A DNA stretch of 64,000 nucleotides from Leifsonia aquatica (GTDB lineage: Bacteria; Actinomycetota; Actinomycetes; Actinomycetales; Microbacteriaceae), in NCBI RefSeq assembly GCF_014190775.1, contig NZ_JACHVP010000001.1, forward strand, positions 1,488,001-1,552,000. Direction: 5' to 3'. How positions within the stretch are numbered: position 1 is the stretch's first letter; each line of letters starts with the position of its first letter. A program made the translations under genes and the position numbers. Shown here piece by piece: positions 32,433-42,452 of this stretch. A model generated the notes under the pieces. That model made no database searches and was not told the DNA's origin. It worked only from the letters and a program-made list of their open reading frames with translations.

Positions 32433-33356
32433 TCAGCGGTCGCCGTTCTCCTCGTCGCCGTGGCGGCGGAAGGCGAGGAAGTTCTCCAGCTCGGCGGCGA
32501 TCTCGTCGGCCGAGGGCAGCTCGCCGTCGCGGTCCGTGAGGGGCGACCGCGGCTGGTTGTCCTCCATGTACGTGTCGTGCCGCTCCTCGAGCGTGCCGAC
32601 GAGCTTCGCGAGCTCGGCGTTGCCGGCGACCTGCTCATCGATGTTGGCGATGAAGTCGCGGTCCTCCTGGCGCAGACGGTCGCTCGGGAAGATGAGTCCG
32701 GTCGCCGCGCTGATCGAGTCCAGCCCCGCGATCGCGGCGGCCGGATACTCCGTGTCGGCGAGGTAGTGCGGGATCAGGAGGACGAATCCCGCGGTCGGGT
32801 GGTTCAGATGCTGCAGGCGGTACTCCAGCAGGTGCAGCGCGTTGCCGGGGACCTGGGTCTGCGGCTTCCACACCGACATCGTCTCGATCAGCTCGGACCG
32901 GTTGCCGCTGACGGTCACGCCGATCGGCCGCGTGTGCGGCACCGGCATCGGGATGGCGTGCACCCAGGTGACGCTCCGCACGCGGTACTGCTCGATCAGG
33001 CCGAGCACCGCCTCGGTGAAGGCCTCCCAGCGGAAGTCGGGCTCGAAGCCCGAGAGGAGGAGGAACGGCTGGCGCAGCTCGTCGTACGCGAGGTACAGCT
33101 TCAGCGTCGCGGGCTGGTAGTCGGCCAGGTGGTCCTGGTCGAAGTAGATGATCGGGCGGCGCGCCCGATAGTCGAGCAGGATGTCGGCGTCGAAGGTCGC
33201 GACGACCTCGCTGTCGAGCGTGCCGAGCAGATAGGTCCCGAGCTGGCTGACGCCGGCGCCCGCGTCGGCGAATCCGGTCAGCCCGGCGACCAGCGGGAGG
33301 CCCTCGGGGACCTCGACGGCCGGGTTGAGCTCGAACAGATCGGCGGGGTGTCGCAT
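32433..33356 (-). CDS. PAC2 family protein
   Basis: A 307-residue soluble protein of the PAC2 family (archaeal-type proteasome assembly chaperone fold). Typical segments are PLVAGLTGFADAGAGVSQ near the N terminus, LLLSGFEPDFRWEAF, HAIPMPVPHTRPIGVT and a charged helical C terminus. In actinobacteria these are ATP-grasp-independent proteins of unclear role, often annotated only by the fold. It is divergent from pepA, a peptidase, which makes a link to protein turnover possible but unproven. The mRNA is probably leaderless. Confidence 0.87.
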   Translation of the reverse strand: MRHPADLFELNPAVEVPEGLPLVAGLTGFADAGAGVSQLGTYLLGTLDSEVVATFDADILLDYRARRPIIYFDQDHLADYQPATLKLYLAYDELRQPFLLLSGFEPDFRWEAFTEAVLGLIEQYRVRSVTWVHAIPMPVPHTRPIGVTVSGNRSELIETMSVWKPQTQVPGNALHLLEYRLQHLNHPTAGFVLLIPHYLADTEYPAAAIAGLDSISAATGLIFPSDRLRQEDRDFIANIDEQVAGNAELAKLVGTLEERHDTYMEDNQPRSPLTDRDGELPSADEIAAELENFLAFRRHGDEENGDR

Positions 33357-33362
33357 GCATCA

Positions 33363-33454
33363 ACTCTAGGCCGACCCCGCGCGCCCGGGCCGTGCGGACG
33401 GCGGCCTCGCAGCACGCCCACAGCGAACAGGCGGACGCGGAGGCGGGTTAGGGT
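33363..33454. promoter_or_regulatory. Divergent leaderless -10 elements of the PAC2 gene and pepA
   Basis: TAGAGT on the minus strand (33368-33363) lies 6 nt before the PAC2 ATG at 33356. TAGGGT on the plus strand (33449-33454) lies 6 nt before the pepA ATG at 33461. Neither gene has a Shine-Dalgarno sequence. Confidence 0.55.
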
Positions 33455-33460
33455 CGGATC

Positions 33461-34948
33461 ATGACGGTTCCCGCTCTCACGCTCGCCTCCGAATCCTCCT
33501 CCCTCACCTCCTCCGACGTCCTCGTGGTCGGTGCCCGCGTCTCGCGCGACGAGATCGCGGTGCTGTCCGGACCGGGCCGGGACGCCCTCGCGGCGCAGCT
33601 CGCCGCCGTCGGCTTCGGCGGCGGCCGCGATGAGCTGGTCCGCCTCCCCGGCACCGACGGCGGCCCGTCGCTCGCCGTCATCGGGCTGGGCGACGACCTC
33701 GACGGGGACGCCCTCCGCTACGCCGCCGGCAGCGCGATCCGCCAGCTGGCCGGAACCCCCCGCGTGACCGTCGAGCTGCCCGCCGAGAGCGACAGCCTGC
33801 TCGGCGCCGTGATCGAGGGGGCCGCGCTGGGCTCCTACTCCTACACCGAGTACCGCGAGAAGAGCACGGCGAAGAGCCCGGTGTCCGCGATCACCGTGAT
33901 CGGCGAGCCGTCCGAGGCTGCCGGTGACGACCTCCTGGCTCGCGCCGCCGCCGTCGCCGGTGCCGCCTCGCTGGTCAAGGACCTCGTCAACATGCCGCCG
34001 CTCGACCTCTACCCGGAGACGTTCGCGGAGCGTGCGCAGGAGGCCGCGGCCGGCCTGCCCGTCGACATCACCGTCTGGGACGAGGCGGCACTCGCCGAAG
34101 GCGGCTTCGGCGGCATCCTCGGCGTCGGGCAGGGCTCGACCCGCCCGCCGCGTCTGGTGAAGGTCGACTACGCGCCGGCGGGCGCGAGCCCCCACCTCGC
34201 CCTGGTGGGCAAGGGCATCACCTTCGATTCGGGCGGCCTCTCGCTCAAGCCGGCCTCCGGCATGGTGGGGATGAAGTACGACATGACGGGCGCGGCGACC
34301 GTGCTCGCCGTCGCGATCGCCGCGGCGCAGCTCGCCCTTCCCGTGCGGGTCACGGCGTGGCTCTGCCTCGCGGAGAACATGCCGTCCGGCTCGGCGATCC
34401 GCCCCAACGACGTGCTGCGCATCCGCGACGGCCGCACGGTCGAGGTGCTGAACACCGACGCCGAGGGTCGCCTGGTGCTGGCCGACGGCCTCGCCGCCGC
34501 GAGCGAGGAGCACCCCGACGCGATCGTCGACGTCGCCACCCTCACGGGTGCGGCCATGGTCGCGCTCGGCACGCGCTACGCCGCCGTGATGGGCTCCGAC
34601 GACCTCGTCGACGAGGTGCTCGCAGCCTCCCGCGCCAGTGGTGAGCTGCTGTGGCCGATGCCGCTGTCGGGCGAGCTGCGCGCCACCATCAACTCCGACG
34701 TCGCCGACATCGCGAACGCCAACCCCGGCCAGACCGCGGGCGGGATGCTGCTCGCCGGCGTCTTCCTGCAGGAGTTCGTCGGACGCACCGGCGACGGCGA
34801 CGACGCGCCGCGCATCCCGTGGGCGCACCTCGACATCGCCGGACCCGCCAAGGGACCCGCGTCGCCGTACGGCTTCACCGGCAAGGGAGCGTCCGCCGTC
34901 AGCGTACGGGCGCTCGTCCGTTTGGCCGAGGACTTTTCGCGGAAGTAG
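33461..34948 (+). CDS. pepA: Leucyl aminopeptidase (M17 family)
   Basis: A 495-residue cytosolic aminopeptidase releasing N-terminal residues from peptides with two metal ions. The N-terminal M17 domain is followed by the catalytic domain with K251 and D256 (GKGITFDSGGLSLKP) and the signature NTDAEGRL at 331-338 (D333, E335, R337). The C-terminal PYGFTGKGASAVSVRALV is typical. It is divergent from PAC2. It has its own leaderless promoter, and hairpins lie after its stop. Confidence 0.95.
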   Translation: MTVPALTLASESSSLTSSDVLVVGARVSRDEIAVLSGPGRDALAAQLAAVGFGGGRDELVRLPGTDGGPSLAVIGLGDDLDGDALRYAAGSAIRQLAGTPRVTVELPAESDSLLGAVIEGAALGSYSYTEYREKSTAKSPVSAITVIGEPSEAAGDDLLARAAAVAGAASLVKDLVNMPPLDLYPETFAERAQEAAAGLPVDITVWDEAALAEGGFGGILGVGQGSTRPPRLVKVDYAPAGASPHLALVGKGITFDSGGLSLKPASGMVGMKYDMTGAATVLAVAIAAAQLALPVRVTAWLCLAENMPSGSAIRPNDVLRIRDGRTVEVLNTDAEGRLVLADGLAAASEEHPDAIVDVATLTGAAMVALGTRYAAVMGSDDLVDEVLAASRASGELLWPMPLSGELRATINSDVADIANANPGQTAGGMLLAGVFLQEFVGRTGDGDDAPRIPWAHLDIAGPAKGPASPYGFTGKGASAVSVRALVRLAEDFSRK

Positions 34949-34959
34949 TAGGGTCGTAT

Positions 34960-35013
34960 GGGCGAGAAGATCTCGCCCGTCAACGCCTGCCCGGAGTCAC
35001 CCCTCGGGGCAGG
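34960..35013 (+). terminator. Two hairpins between pepA and lpdA
   Basis: An 8-bp perfect hairpin (GGGCGAGA, 3-nt loop; 34960-34978) and an 11-bp hairpin with one mismatch (34986-34996 and 35003-35013). No T-run follows either, so they may terminate pepA by another route or act in the lpdA leader. Confidence 0.4.
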
Positions 35014-35051
35014 ATCGTGTCACGAATCCTGATGCGCGAGGGAGTAACTGG

Positions 35052-36425
35052 GTGTCTGAGCAGAACTTTGACATTGTGGTGCTCGGCGGTGGGAGTGGAG
35101 GCTACGCAGCAGCGCTGCGTGCGGCCGAGCTCGGTTTCACCGTGGGCATGATCGAGAAGGACAAGGTCGGCGGCACCTGCCTGCACCGCGGCTGCATCCC
35201 GACCAAGGCGCTGCTGCACGCGGCCGAGGTCGCGGACTACTCCCGTGAGTCGGTGAAGTACGGCATCATCACGGAGCTGCAGGGCATCGACATCAACGGT
35301 GTCACGGAGTACCGCCAGGGCATCATCGCCAAGAAGTACAAGGGCCTCCAGGGCCTGGTGAAGGCCCGCGGCATCACCGTCATCGAGGGCGAGGGACGCC
35401 TCACCTCCCCGACGACCGTCCAGGTCGGCGAGGACACCATCGTCGGCAAGCACGTCGTGCTCGCCACCGGCTCGTACTCGCGCAGCCTCCCCGGTCTGGA
35501 GATCGGCGGGCGCGTCATCACGAGCGAGCAGGCGCTCGAGCTCGACTTCGTCCCGAAGAAGGTCGCCGTGCTCGGCGGCGGCGTCATCGGCGTCGAGTTC
35601 GCCAGCGTCTGGAAGTCGTTCGGCGCCGAGGTCACGATCATCGAGGCCCTCCCCCACCTCGTCCCCAACGAGGACGAGTCCATCAGCAAGTCGCTGGAGC
35701 GCGCGTTCCGCCGCCGCGGCATCGACTACCGCCTGGGCGTCCGCTTCTCCGGCGTGACCCAGAACGAGAGCGGCGTCGTCGTCTCCCTCGAGAACGGCGA
35801 CACCGTCGAGGCCGAGCTGCTGCTCGTGGCCGTCGGACGCGGCCCGCAGACCGCGAACCTCGGCTACGACGAGGTTGGCGTCACGATGGACCGCGGCTTC
35901 GTCATCACCGACGAGCGCCTGCAGACCAACATCCCGGGCGTCTACGCCGTCGGCGACATCGTCCCCGGTCTGCAGCTCGCGCACCGCGGCTTCCAGCAGG
36001 GCATCTTCGTCGCGGAGGAGATCGCGGGCCTGAACCCGATCGTCGTCCCCGACGTCAACATCCCCAAGGTCACCTACTGCGACCCCGAGGTCGCCTCGGT
36101 CGGCCTCAGCGAGGCCAAGGCGGTCGAGCAGTACGGCGCGGACCAGGTCAGCAGCTACGACTACAGCCTGGCCGGCAACGGCAAGAGCGAGATCATCGGC
36201 ACCAGCGGAACCGTCAAGGTCGTCCGTGTGAACGACGGCCCCGTCGTCGGCGTGCACATGATCGGCGCTCGCGTGGGCGAGCTCATCGGCGAGGCCCAGC
36301 TCGCCGTGAACTGGGAGGCGTACCCGGAGGACATCGCTCCGTTCATCCACGCGCACCCCACGCAGAACGAGTCGCTCGGCGAGGCCTTCCTGTACCTCGC
36401 GGGCAAGCCGCTGCACACCCTCTAA
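35052..36425 (+). CDS. lpdA: Dihydrolipoyl dehydrogenase (E3)
   Basis: A 457-residue FAD/NAD flavoprotein that reoxidises dihydrolipoamide in 2-oxoacid dehydrogenase complexes. It has the FAD dinucleotide motif VVLGGGSGGYAA, the redox disulfide C43/C48 (GGTCLHRGCIPTKALL), the NAD motif AVLGGGVIGVEFAS and the C-terminal active-site HAHPTQNESLGEA. GTG 35052 has GGAG 7 nt upstream. The E2 gene sucB follows 67 bp later, so both are probably expressed together. Confidence 0.96.
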   Translation: MSEQNFDIVVLGGGSGGYAAALRAAELGFTVGMIEKDKVGGTCLHRGCIPTKALLHAAEVADYSRESVKYGIITELQGIDINGVTEYRQGIIAKKYKGLQGLVKARGITVIEGEGRLTSPTTVQVGEDTIVGKHVVLATGSYSRSLPGLEIGGRVITSEQALELDFVPKKVAVLGGGVIGVEFASVWKSFGAEVTIIEALPHLVPNEDESISKSLERAFRRRGIDYRLGVRFSGVTQNESGVVVSLENGDTVEAELLLVAVGRGPQTANLGYDEVGVTMDRGFVITDERLQTNIPGVYAVGDIVPGLQLAHRGFQQGIFVAEEIAGLNPIVVPDVNIPKVTYCDPEVASVGLSEAKAVEQYGADQVSSYDYSLAGNGKSEIIGTSGTVKVVRVNDGPVVGVHMIGARVGELIGEAQLAVNWEAYPEDIAPFIHAHPTQNESLGEAFLYLAGKPLHTL

Positions 36426-36492
36426 GTCCGTGCTGCCGCCGATGCGGCTGCAATAAGCTACTGAACGATCAGGTTTTGAAGGAGAGAAGCTC

Positions 36493-38010
36493 ATGAGCGA
36501 ATCCGTCAGCCTCCCGGCACTCGGCGAGAGTGTCACGGAAGGCACGGTCACCCGCTGGCTGAAGAATGTTGGCGACCGTGTCGAGGTGGACGAGCCCCTG
36601 CTCGAAGTCTCGACCGACAAGGTCGACACCGAGATCCCGTCGCCGGTCGCCGGCGTCATCGAGGCGATCCTGGTGCAGGAGGACGAGACCGTCGAGGTGG
36701 GAACCGCGCTCGTGACCATCGGGGACGGCTCCGGCGCGGGCTCCGAGGCTCCGGCCGCACCGGCCGAGGCCGAGGCTCCCGCCGCTGAGGAGCCCGCCGC
36801 TCCGGCTGAGGCTGCTGCCGCTCCGGCTCCGGCCGCTGAGGCACCTGCCGCCGCTCCGGCTCCGGCTGCCGAGGCGCCTGCCGCTGCTCCGGCTCCGGCC
36901 GCTGAGGCGCCCGCTGCCGCTCCGGCTCCGGCCGCTGCACCCGCACCGGCCGCCGAGGCACCCGCTGCCGCTCCGGCTCCGGCCGCTGCACCCGCGCCGG
37001 CCGCTGAGGCACCGGCCGCCGCTCCGGCTCCCGCCGCTGCTGCTCCGGCACCCGCCGCTGCTCCGGCACCCGCCGCCGAGGCCCCGTCCACCGGCGGCGC
37101 GCACGCCGGCAACGCCGGCTACGTCACGCCGATCGTCCGCAAGCTCGCGAACGAGCAGGGCGTCGACCTGGCGAGCGTCACCGGAACCGGTGTGGGCGGT
37201 CGCATCCGCAAGGAGGACATCCTCGCGGCAGCGCAGCCCGCAGCCGGCGGCTCCACGTCCGCTCCGGCCGCGGCTCCGGCCGTCGAGGTCTCGCCGCTGC
37301 GCGGCACGACCCAGGCGATGTCGCGTCTGCGCAAGGTCGTCGCCGAGCGCGCCGTCGTGTCGATGCAGTCGACCGCTCAGCTCACCTCCGTGGTCGAGGT
37401 CGACGTCACCAAGGTCGCCGCGCTGCGCGACAAGGTGAAGGCCGACTTCCTCGCCAAGAACGGTGTGAAGCTCTCCTTCCTGCCGTTCTTCGCCCTCGCG
37501 GCCTCCGAGGCGCTGAAGACCTACCCGGTCATCAACGCCACGGTCGACGGCGACAACATCGTGTACCCGGACCACGAGAACCTCTCGATCGCCGTGGACA
37601 CCGAGCGCGGTCTGCTCACCCCCGTCATCCGCGACGCCTCCTCGCTCGACCTCTCCGGTCTCGCGAAGGAGATCGCCGACCTGGCCGAGCGCACCCGCGA
37701 CAACCGTCTGAAGCCCGACGAGCTCGCCGGCGGCACGTTCACGCTGACCAACACCGGTTCGCGCGGCGCGCTGTTCGACACCCCGGTCGTGTTCCTCCCG
37801 CAGGTCGCCATCCTCGGCACCGGCATCGTGACCAAGAAGCCGGTCGTCATCACGGCGGACGGCACCGAGTCGATCGCCATCCGTTCGACGGTCTACCTGG
37901 CCCTCTCGTACGACCACCGCATCGTGGACGGCGCCGACGCGGCGCGCTTCCTGGTGGCCGTGAAGAACCGCCTCGAGGCCGCCGACTTCGAGGGCAGCCT
38001 CGGGATCTGA
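36493..38010 (+). CDS. sucB: 2-oxoglutarate dehydrogenase E2, dihydrolipoamide succinyltransferase (actinobacterial SucB)
   Basis: A 505-residue acyltransferase core subunit. It has one lipoyl domain (1-78; lipoylated K43 in STDKVDTE), a very long Ala/Pro/Glu linker (about 85-205), a peripheral-subunit-binding domain (about 213-250, [16 protein letters not shown]) and the catalytic domain with H475 (SYDHRIVDG). It passes the acyl group to CoA and binds E3. AAGGAGAG precedes the ATG. The lipoyl-attachment genes lipB and lipA lie about 1.5 kb downstream. It could also serve the pyruvate complex, as E2 does in some actinobacteria. Confidence 0.92.
   Translation: MSESVSLPALGESVTEGTVTRWLKNVGDRVEVDEPLLEVSTDKVDTEIPSPVAGVIEAILVQEDETVEVGTALVTIGDGSGAGSEAPAAPAEAEAPAAEEPAAPAEAAAAPAPAAEAPAAAPAPAAEAPAAAPAPAAEAPAAAPAPAAAPAPAAEAPAAAPAPAAAPAPAAEAPAAAPAPAAAAPAPAAAPAPAAEAPSTGGAHAGNAGYVTPIVRKLANEQGVDLASVTGTGVGGRIRKEDILAAAQPAAGGSTSAPAAAPAVEVSPLRGTTQAMSRLRKVVAERAVVSMQSTAQLTSVVEVDVTKVAALRDKVKADFLAKNGVKLSFLPFFALAASEALKTYPVINATVDGDNIVYPDHENLSIAVDTERGLLTPVIRDASSLDLSGLAKEIADLAERTRDNRLKPDELAGGTFTLTNTGSRGALFDTPVVFLPQVAILGTGIVTKKPVVITADGTESIAIRSTVYLALSYDHRIVDGADAARFLVAVKNRLEAADFEGSLGI
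36814..37087 (+). repeat. Imperfect tandem repeat coding the SucB Ala/Pro linker
   Basis: Units of about 33 bp encode variants of [11 protein letters not shown], repeated six or seven times with some shortened units. It is in frame and forms the flexible linker of E2. The boundaries are approximate. Confidence 0.8.
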
Positions 38011-38016
38011 TCCACC

Positions 38017-39363
38017 TCACGAGTACACCGCTCGTATCCGCCAACCGGCCTCGCCCCTCACCAGCAGGAGCGAGGCCGGTTCGCTGTCCGGGGTCCCCTC
38101 CGGACCGGGCTCGACGCGCACTAGCACCGCCTCTCCCCAACGCTGAGCGACCTCGGCACGGACCCGCTGGCCCGACGAGCCGCCGTGAGCGGCCAGCCAC
38201 TCCAGGGCCGCCTCCACCGGTTCGTCCGCACGAAGCGCGCACTCCGCGTCCGGTTCCTCCTGCGGAGCATCGCCGGTCAGGTCGAACACATCCGCCGCAG
38301 CACACTCTCCATCCTCGGCCGCCGGCACGGTCGAGGCCGGAACAGACGCCGGTGCGGACGACACCGTCGACGGAGCGGTCGGCTGCGCAGCGGGAGCCGG
38401 ATCCACGTCCGCGCTCGGCGGCAGTGCGACGAACGCCACCGTCGCTGCGACGAGCGGGACCGCCGCCACGAGCACGAGCTTCGGACGGCGCCGGATCAGA
38501 CCCACCACGGCCGCGCGAGCCTCCCGCAACGGTCGGCCATCGAGCAGCACGTCCCACGAGCGACGCACCCCCGGCACCCGTCGTGGCCGGCGCGCACCCG
38601 ACATACTCCGACCGGAGGGAGGCCTGTCGATCCGCTCGCTGATCGGCCTGTCGACGGCACGCAGGCGAACCGCGACGGGTGGCGCCACGTCGAGAAGTGC
38701 CCGTCGAAGGGCCGTCGCCCCTCCCCCGAGCGCACCGTCGACACGCGCGCACAGGACGGCGGCGTCCGCGCCGGGAAGTGAGCGCGCCACCTCGCGCACG
38801 AGCTGGCGGAACGCCTCGGTGTCCTGCCGCGCCCGTTCGGCGCTCAGCGGCCCGAGCCCGGGGAAGCCGGTGACGACAGGGCAGCCGTCGGCGCGGAAGC
38901 GGATGCGATCGGCACGCGGCTCCACGCCGCCGAACCCGGCATGGTGCGCCTGGTGCAGCACATCCAGCACGGCGAGGAGAACGGTGACGGCCTCCCCGAG
39001 GCCGAGTGCCCGTCCTTCCAGCAGAACCCGCAGGCTCCCGCCGGGTAGATGCTCCCCGATCCGCGCGCAGACCGGACGGCGCCGCCGGCCACGTGCAGAG
39101 CCGACCGGGGCCGGCACGTCGCGCACCGCGTCCAGATGCTCCGACACGATCGCGAGCCGAGCCTCCGTGTCGGGGAAGCCCTCCCCGACACGCACGCAGA
39201 GCACAGCCGGACGAGGCAAGTCGGCTCCCTCCACCACCACGCGATGGACGCCGGGCGGCGACCGCAGCGTCCCCCGCACCCGGAGGCCCAGCGCGTTCAC
39301 GATCGCCGCGCACTGCCTGCCGAGGTCCGCGTCGTGCGGGCGTTCCTGACGATGATCTCCCAT
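38017..39363 (-). CDS. Degenerate Ser/Thr-kinase-like membrane protein (pseudokinase)
   Basis: A 448-residue protein with three parts. Residues about 20-240 weakly resemble a bacterial kinase C-lobe ([23 protein letters not shown], then VTGFPG in the DFG place); the HRD and DFG catalytic residues are absent, so kinase activity is unlikely. A single membrane segment follows near 292-315 ([19 protein letters not shown]). The outer part is Pro/Ser/Thr-rich, then a domain with a few cysteines. This architecture is seen in actinobacteria and suggests signalling or cell-surface sensing, which is inference. ATG 39363 is chosen; ATG 39372 is possible. It converges on sucB with 6 bp between. Confidence 0.7.
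   Translation of the reverse strand: MGDHRQERPHDADLGRQCAAIVNALGLRVRGTLRSPPGVHRVVVEGADLPRPAVLCVRVGEGFPDTEARLAIVSEHLDAVRDVPAPVGSARGRRRRPVCARIGEHLPGGSLRVLLEGRALGLGEAVTVLLAVLDVLHQAHHAGFGGVEPRADRIRFRADGCPVVTGFPGLGPLSAERARQDTEAFRQLVREVARSLPGADAAVLCARVDGALGGGATALRRALLDVAPPVAVRLRAVDRPISERIDRPPSGRSMSGARRPRRVPGVRRSWDVLLDGRPLREARAAVVGLIRRRPKLVLVAAVPLVAATVAFVALPPSADVDPAPAAQPTAPSTVSSAPASVPASTVPAAEDGECAAADVFDLTGDAPQEEPDAECALRADEPVEAALEWLAAHGGSSGQRVRAEVAQRWGEAVLVRVEPGPEGTPDSEPASLLLVRGEAGWRIRAVYS
38043..38081. terminator. Possible terminator of sucB inside the convergent gene
   Basis: A 12-bp perfect inverted repeat (AACCGGCCTCGC, 38043-38054 and 38070-38081) with a 15-nt loop starts 33 bp after the sucB stop and lies inside the 3' coding end of the opposite gene. 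No T-run follows. Confidence 0.4.
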
Positions 39364-39475
39364 GGAGACCATCCCAGCGCCCCACACCATCCATCGGGCT
39401 GGAGGCGGGCGATCGGTGGAACACCGGCGTCCGGACACCGGGTGTGGAGAACACGGCGCGCCTCGACAGCAATTA

Positions 39476-39503
39476 CTGGACTGAGTCCATATATGCTGTC
39501 CAG
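39476..39503 (+). promoter_or_regulatory. lipB leaderless promoter with inverted repeats
   Basis: TATGCT (39492-39497) lies 6 nt before the lipB GTG. Around it are TGGACT-G-AGTCCA (39477-39489) and the pair CTGGAC (39476-39481) / GTCCAG (39498-39503), which could be an operator spanning the -10 element. Confidence 0.45.
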
Positions 39504-40184
39504 GTGACTACGTACGACGTCACGGGGCTAAGCGCCAACTCCGTGCCGTATGACGAGGCCCTTCAGCGACAGCGTGCCCTGCACGCCGCCGTCGTCGCCG
39601 GCCGGGCGCCCGACACCGTCCTCCTCCTGGAGCACCCGCCGGTCTACACGGCGGGCAAACGCACCGAGCCCGACGAACGGCCGACCGACGGCACTCCGGT
39701 GATCGACGTCGACCGCGGCGGCAAGATCACCTGGCACGGTCCGGGTCAGCTGGTGGGCTACCCCATCCTGCGCCTCCCCGACCCGATCGACGTGGTCGGC
39801 TACGTGCGACGCCTGGAGAGCCTCCTCATCGAGGTCCTCGCTGAGCTGGGCGTCGACGGCGAGCGGGTCGAGGGGCGCTCCGGCGTGTGGATCCGCACCG
39901 GAGGCCGCGACGAGAAGATCGCCGCCATCGGCATCCGCGTCGCCGAGGGCGTCACCATGCACGGCTTCGCCCTCAACTGCTCCAACGACCTCGACGCCTA
40001 CGACCGCATCGTCGCGTGCGGGATCCGGGATGCGGGCGTCACCACCATCTCGCGCGTCCTCGGTCGCACGGTCACCCCGGCAGACGTCGCTCCGCTCGTC
40101 GTCGCCGCGTTCGACCGTGAGACGACCGCACAGGGCGTCGCGGTCACCACGTCCGCACCCGCCACGACAGGAGCCGCCGCGTGA
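39504..40184 (+). CDS. lipB: Lipoyl(octanoyl) transferase
   Basis: A 226-residue enzyme moving octanoate from acyl carrier protein to lipoyl domains such as SucB K43. The signature [17 protein letters not shown] is present, with catalytic K138 ([10 protein letters not shown]) and C172 (IVACGI). GTG 39504 is supported by the -10 element 6 nt upstream; no ribosome site is seen. Its stop overlaps the lipA start by GTGA, giving a lipBA operon. Confidence 0.95.
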   Translation: MTTYDVTGLSANSVPYDEALQRQRALHAAVVAGRAPDTVLLLEHPPVYTAGKRTEPDERPTDGTPVIDVDRGGKITWHGPGQLVGYPILRLPDPIDVVGYVRRLESLLIEVLAELGVDGERVEGRSGVWIRTGGRDEKIAAIGIRVAEGVTMHGFALNCSNDLDAYDRIVACGIRDAGVTTISRVLGRTVTPADVAPLVVAAFDRETTAQGVAVTTSAPATTGAAA

Positions 40185-41170
40185 ACGCCGTCCCCGAGGG
40201 GCGCCGGATGCTGCGCCTGGAGGTCCGCAACGCCGAGACCCCGATCGAGCGCAAGCCCGAATGGATCAAGACGCGCGCGAAGATGGGGCCGGAGTTCCGG
40301 CAGCTCCATGCACTCGTCAAGACCGAGGAGTTGCACACGGTCTGCCAGGAGGCGGGCTGCCCCAACATCTACGAGTGCTGGGAGGACCGCGAGGCCACCT
40401 TCCTCATCGGCGGCTCGCAGTGCACCCGCCGCTGCGACTTCTGCCAGATCGACACCGGCAAGCCCGCGGAGTTCGATCGCGACGAGCCGCGTCGCGTCGC
40501 CGAGTCCGTCTCCCGCATGGGGCTGCGCTACTCCACCGTCACGGGTGTCGCGCGCGACGACCTGGAGGACGGGGGCGCGTGGCTCTACGCCGAGACGATC
40601 CGCGAGATCCACCGGCAGAGCCCCGGCACCGGCGTCGAGATCCTCGTGCCGGACTTCAACGGCCGGCCCGATCAGCTCGGCGAGGTCTTCTCGGCACGGC
40701 CGGAGGTGTTCGCGCACAACGTCGAGACCGTGCCGCGCATCTTCAAGCGCATCCGTCCCGCCTTCCGCTACGAGCGATCGCTCGACGTGCTCACCCAGGG
40801 GCGGGCCGCCGGCCTGATCACCAAGTCCAACCTGATCCTCGGGATGGGCGAGGAGCGCCACGAGGTGAGCCAGGCCCTGCGCGACCTCCACGACGCGGGG
40901 ACCGACATCATCACGATCACGCAGTACCTGCGTCCCAGCCCCCGGCATCTGCCGGTCGCCCGCTGGGTGCACCCGGACGAGTTCGTCGAGCTGAAGGAGG
41001 AGGCGGAGGCCATCGGCTTCCTCGGCGTCCTCGCCGGTCCGCTGGTGCGCTCCTCGTATCGTGCGGGCCGGTTGTGGGCCCAGTCGATGCAGGCGAAGGG
41101 GCGGCCGGTGCCGGTGGAACTGCAGCCACTCGCCGACGCGTCGCTCGGGTTCGCGCAGGCCGTCTCCTGA
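40181..41170 (+). CDS. lipA: Lipoyl synthase
   Basis: A 329-residue radical SAM enzyme inserting two sulfurs into protein-bound octanoyl groups. The auxiliary cluster cysteines are C55, C60 and C66 ([14 protein letters not shown]) and the SAM cluster cysteines are C81, C85 and C88 (CTRRCDFC). The conserved C-terminal RSSY serine is present. The GTG start overlaps lipB by 4 nt. It serves the 2-oxoacid dehydrogenase complex encoded just upstream. Confidence 0.96.
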   Translation: MNAVPEGRRMLRLEVRNAETPIERKPEWIKTRAKMGPEFRQLHALVKTEELHTVCQEAGCPNIYECWEDREATFLIGGSQCTRRCDFCQIDTGKPAEFDRDEPRRVAESVSRMGLRYSTVTGVARDDLEDGGAWLYAETIREIHRQSPGTGVEILVPDFNGRPDQLGEVFSARPEVFAHNVETVPRIFKRIRPAFRYERSLDVLTQGRAAGLITKSNLILGMGEERHEVSQALRDLHDAGTDIITITQYLRPSPRHLPVARWVHPDEFVELKEEAEAIGFLGVLAGPLVRSSYRAGRLWAQSMQAKGRPVPVELQPLADASLGFAQAVS

Positions 41171-41206
41171 CGGCGAACGGCGTCTGCCGAAGGCCGTCCG
41201 GGACGG

Positions 41207-41212
41207 TATCCT
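41207..41212 (+). promoter_or_regulatory. -10 element of the DUF4191 gene (leaderless)
   Basis: TATCCT, 7 nt before the ATG at 41220; no ribosome site. This favours ATG 41220 over the in-frame ATG at 41214. Confidence 0.5.
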
Positions 41213-41219
41213 TATGCGT

Positions 41220-41918
41220 ATGGCACGCAAGGACAAGTCCACCAAGGAGCCCGGTCGGCTGAAGCAGATGTGGCAGGTCTTCCAGATGACCCGCCGCTAC
41301 GACGACCGCGCGCTGCTCTACATCATCCTGGGCTTCGTCCTCCCGATCATCGTGGGCGTGCTCCTGGCGATCTTCCTCTCCGGCGGCAACGTCTTCACGA
41401 TGGTCCTCTGGATCATCGCGGGCGTCTTCGCCGGCGTGCTCGCGGCGCTGCTCATCCTCGGCCGCCGTGCCGAGCGCGCCGCCTACTCGCAGATCGAGGG
41501 CCAGCCGGGTGCCGTCGGCGCCGTGCTGCGCAGCTCGCTGAAGCGCAGCTGGCGCGGCTCCGAGATGCCGGTCGCGGTCAACAGCAAGACGCAGGACGCG
41601 GTCTACCGCGCCACCGGTCGTGGCGGCGTCGTGCTGATCAGCGAAGGCCCCAAGACGCGCACGCAGCGCATGGTCGACGAGGAGCGCCGCAAGGTCACCC
41701 GCGTCCTCCCGAACGTCCCGGTCACCGTCATCAGCGTCGGACCGGATGCGGACGCCGTGCCGCTGCACCGGGTGCCCCGCCGCCTGGCAAAGATCAAGCC
41801 GACGCTGACCAAGGCCGAGGTGCTCGCGATCAGCAACCGCCTCCAGTCGCTGGAGAACGCGCTGCCGATCCCGAAGGGCATCGACCCGATGAAGGTCCGC
41901 GCCCAGCGCGCCCGCTGA
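41220..41918 (+). CDS. DUF4191 family membrane protein
   Basis: A 232-residue protein with a basic N terminus (MARKDKSTKEPGRLKQMWQVFQMT), two membrane segments (about 30-52 and 57-78) and a basic cytoplasmic domain. This is the canonical DUF4191 pattern and its usual position after lipA. Function is unknown. A strong terminator follows. Confidence 0.9.
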   Translation: MARKDKSTKEPGRLKQMWQVFQMTRRYDDRALLYIILGFVLPIIVGVLLAIFLSGGNVFTMVLWIIAGVFAGVLAALLILGRRAERAAYSQIEGQPGAVGAVLRSSLKRSWRGSEMPVAVNSKTQDAVYRATGRGGVVLISEGPKTRTQRMVDEERRKVTRVLPNVPVTVISVGPDADAVPLHRVPRRLAKIKPTLTKAEVLAISNRLQSLENALPIPKGIDPMKVRAQRAR

Positions 41919-41946
41919 CACCGAACGTCCGCGCCACTGCTTCGAC

Positions 41947-41982
41947 ACGAACGCGCCGCCCCTCCAGGGACGGCGCGTTCGT
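41947..41982. terminator. Bidirectional terminator between DUF4191 and RDD genes
   Basis: A 12-bp perfect inverted repeat (ACGAACGCGCCG at 41947-41958, complement at 41971-41982); the loop can pair further (CCCT/AGGG). It lies between convergent genes. Confidence 0.8.
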
Positions 41983-41998
41983 TGGTCTGATCCGCAGC

Positions 41999-42424
41999 TC
42001 AGCCGCGCAGCAGGATGGTGCCCGCGATCTTGTCGTGGAAACCTCGCTGGTCCGAGTCCCACACCAGGGCCGGGATCACGAGGCAGAGCAGGACGGTGCG
42101 CACGATCGGGCGCCACACCCCCACCCATCCGCCGCGGACGGCGACGAGCCGCAGGCCGAAGATGCGGTGCCCGATGCTGCCGCCGATGGTGGGGACGAAC
42201 ACGATCTGCAGCACGGCGAACACCGCGATGTTGGCCCAGGCGTCGTAATGGAAGAACGCGAACGAGATGAATGATGCGATCGCCCAGTCGATGACGATGG
42301 CTCCGAAACGCCGGCCGAGGCGGGCGACGGAACGCGGCCCCGCCTCCGGAAGTCCGAGGCGTTCACCGGGATAGCGGCTGGGGGCGATGTCGCCGGAGCG
42401 GTTCGTCGGGGGGTTCTGTGGCAC
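41999..42424 (-). CDS. RDD family membrane protein
   Basis: A 141-residue protein with the RDD domain: [19 protein letters not shown] in the first membrane segment, a second segment with [14 protein letters not shown], and a third near 110-125, ending in [20 protein letters not shown] proteins are small membrane proteins of uncertain transport function. It is a conserved neighbour of glnA. GTG 42424 has TAAACT 6 nt upstream (42436-42431), so the mRNA is probably leaderless. Confidence 0.9.
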   Translation of the reverse strand: MPQNPPTNRSGDIAPSRYPGERLGLPEAGPRSVARLGRRFGAIVIDWAIASFISFAFFHYDAWANIAVFAVLQIVFVPTIGGSIGHRIFGLRLVAVRGGWVGVWRPIVRTVLLCLVIPALVWDSDQRGFHDKIAGTILLRG

Positions 42425-42430
42425 CCGATG

Positions 42431-42436
42431 AGTTTA
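42431..42436 (-). promoter_or_regulatory. -10 element of the RDD gene (leaderless)
   Basis: TAAACT on the minus strand, 6 nt before the GTG at 42424. Confidence 0.5.
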
Positions 42437-42452
42437 CCCGGGGCCGGTACAC

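Noticed and set aside
34960-35013. Riboswitch upstream of lpdA
   Set aside because: Only two simple hairpins are visible; no known riboswitch core was recognised.
36814-37087. Repetitive DNA in sucB as a possible mobile or CRISPR-like repeat
   Set aside because: It is in frame and codes the usual flexible Ala/Pro linker of E2 proteins.
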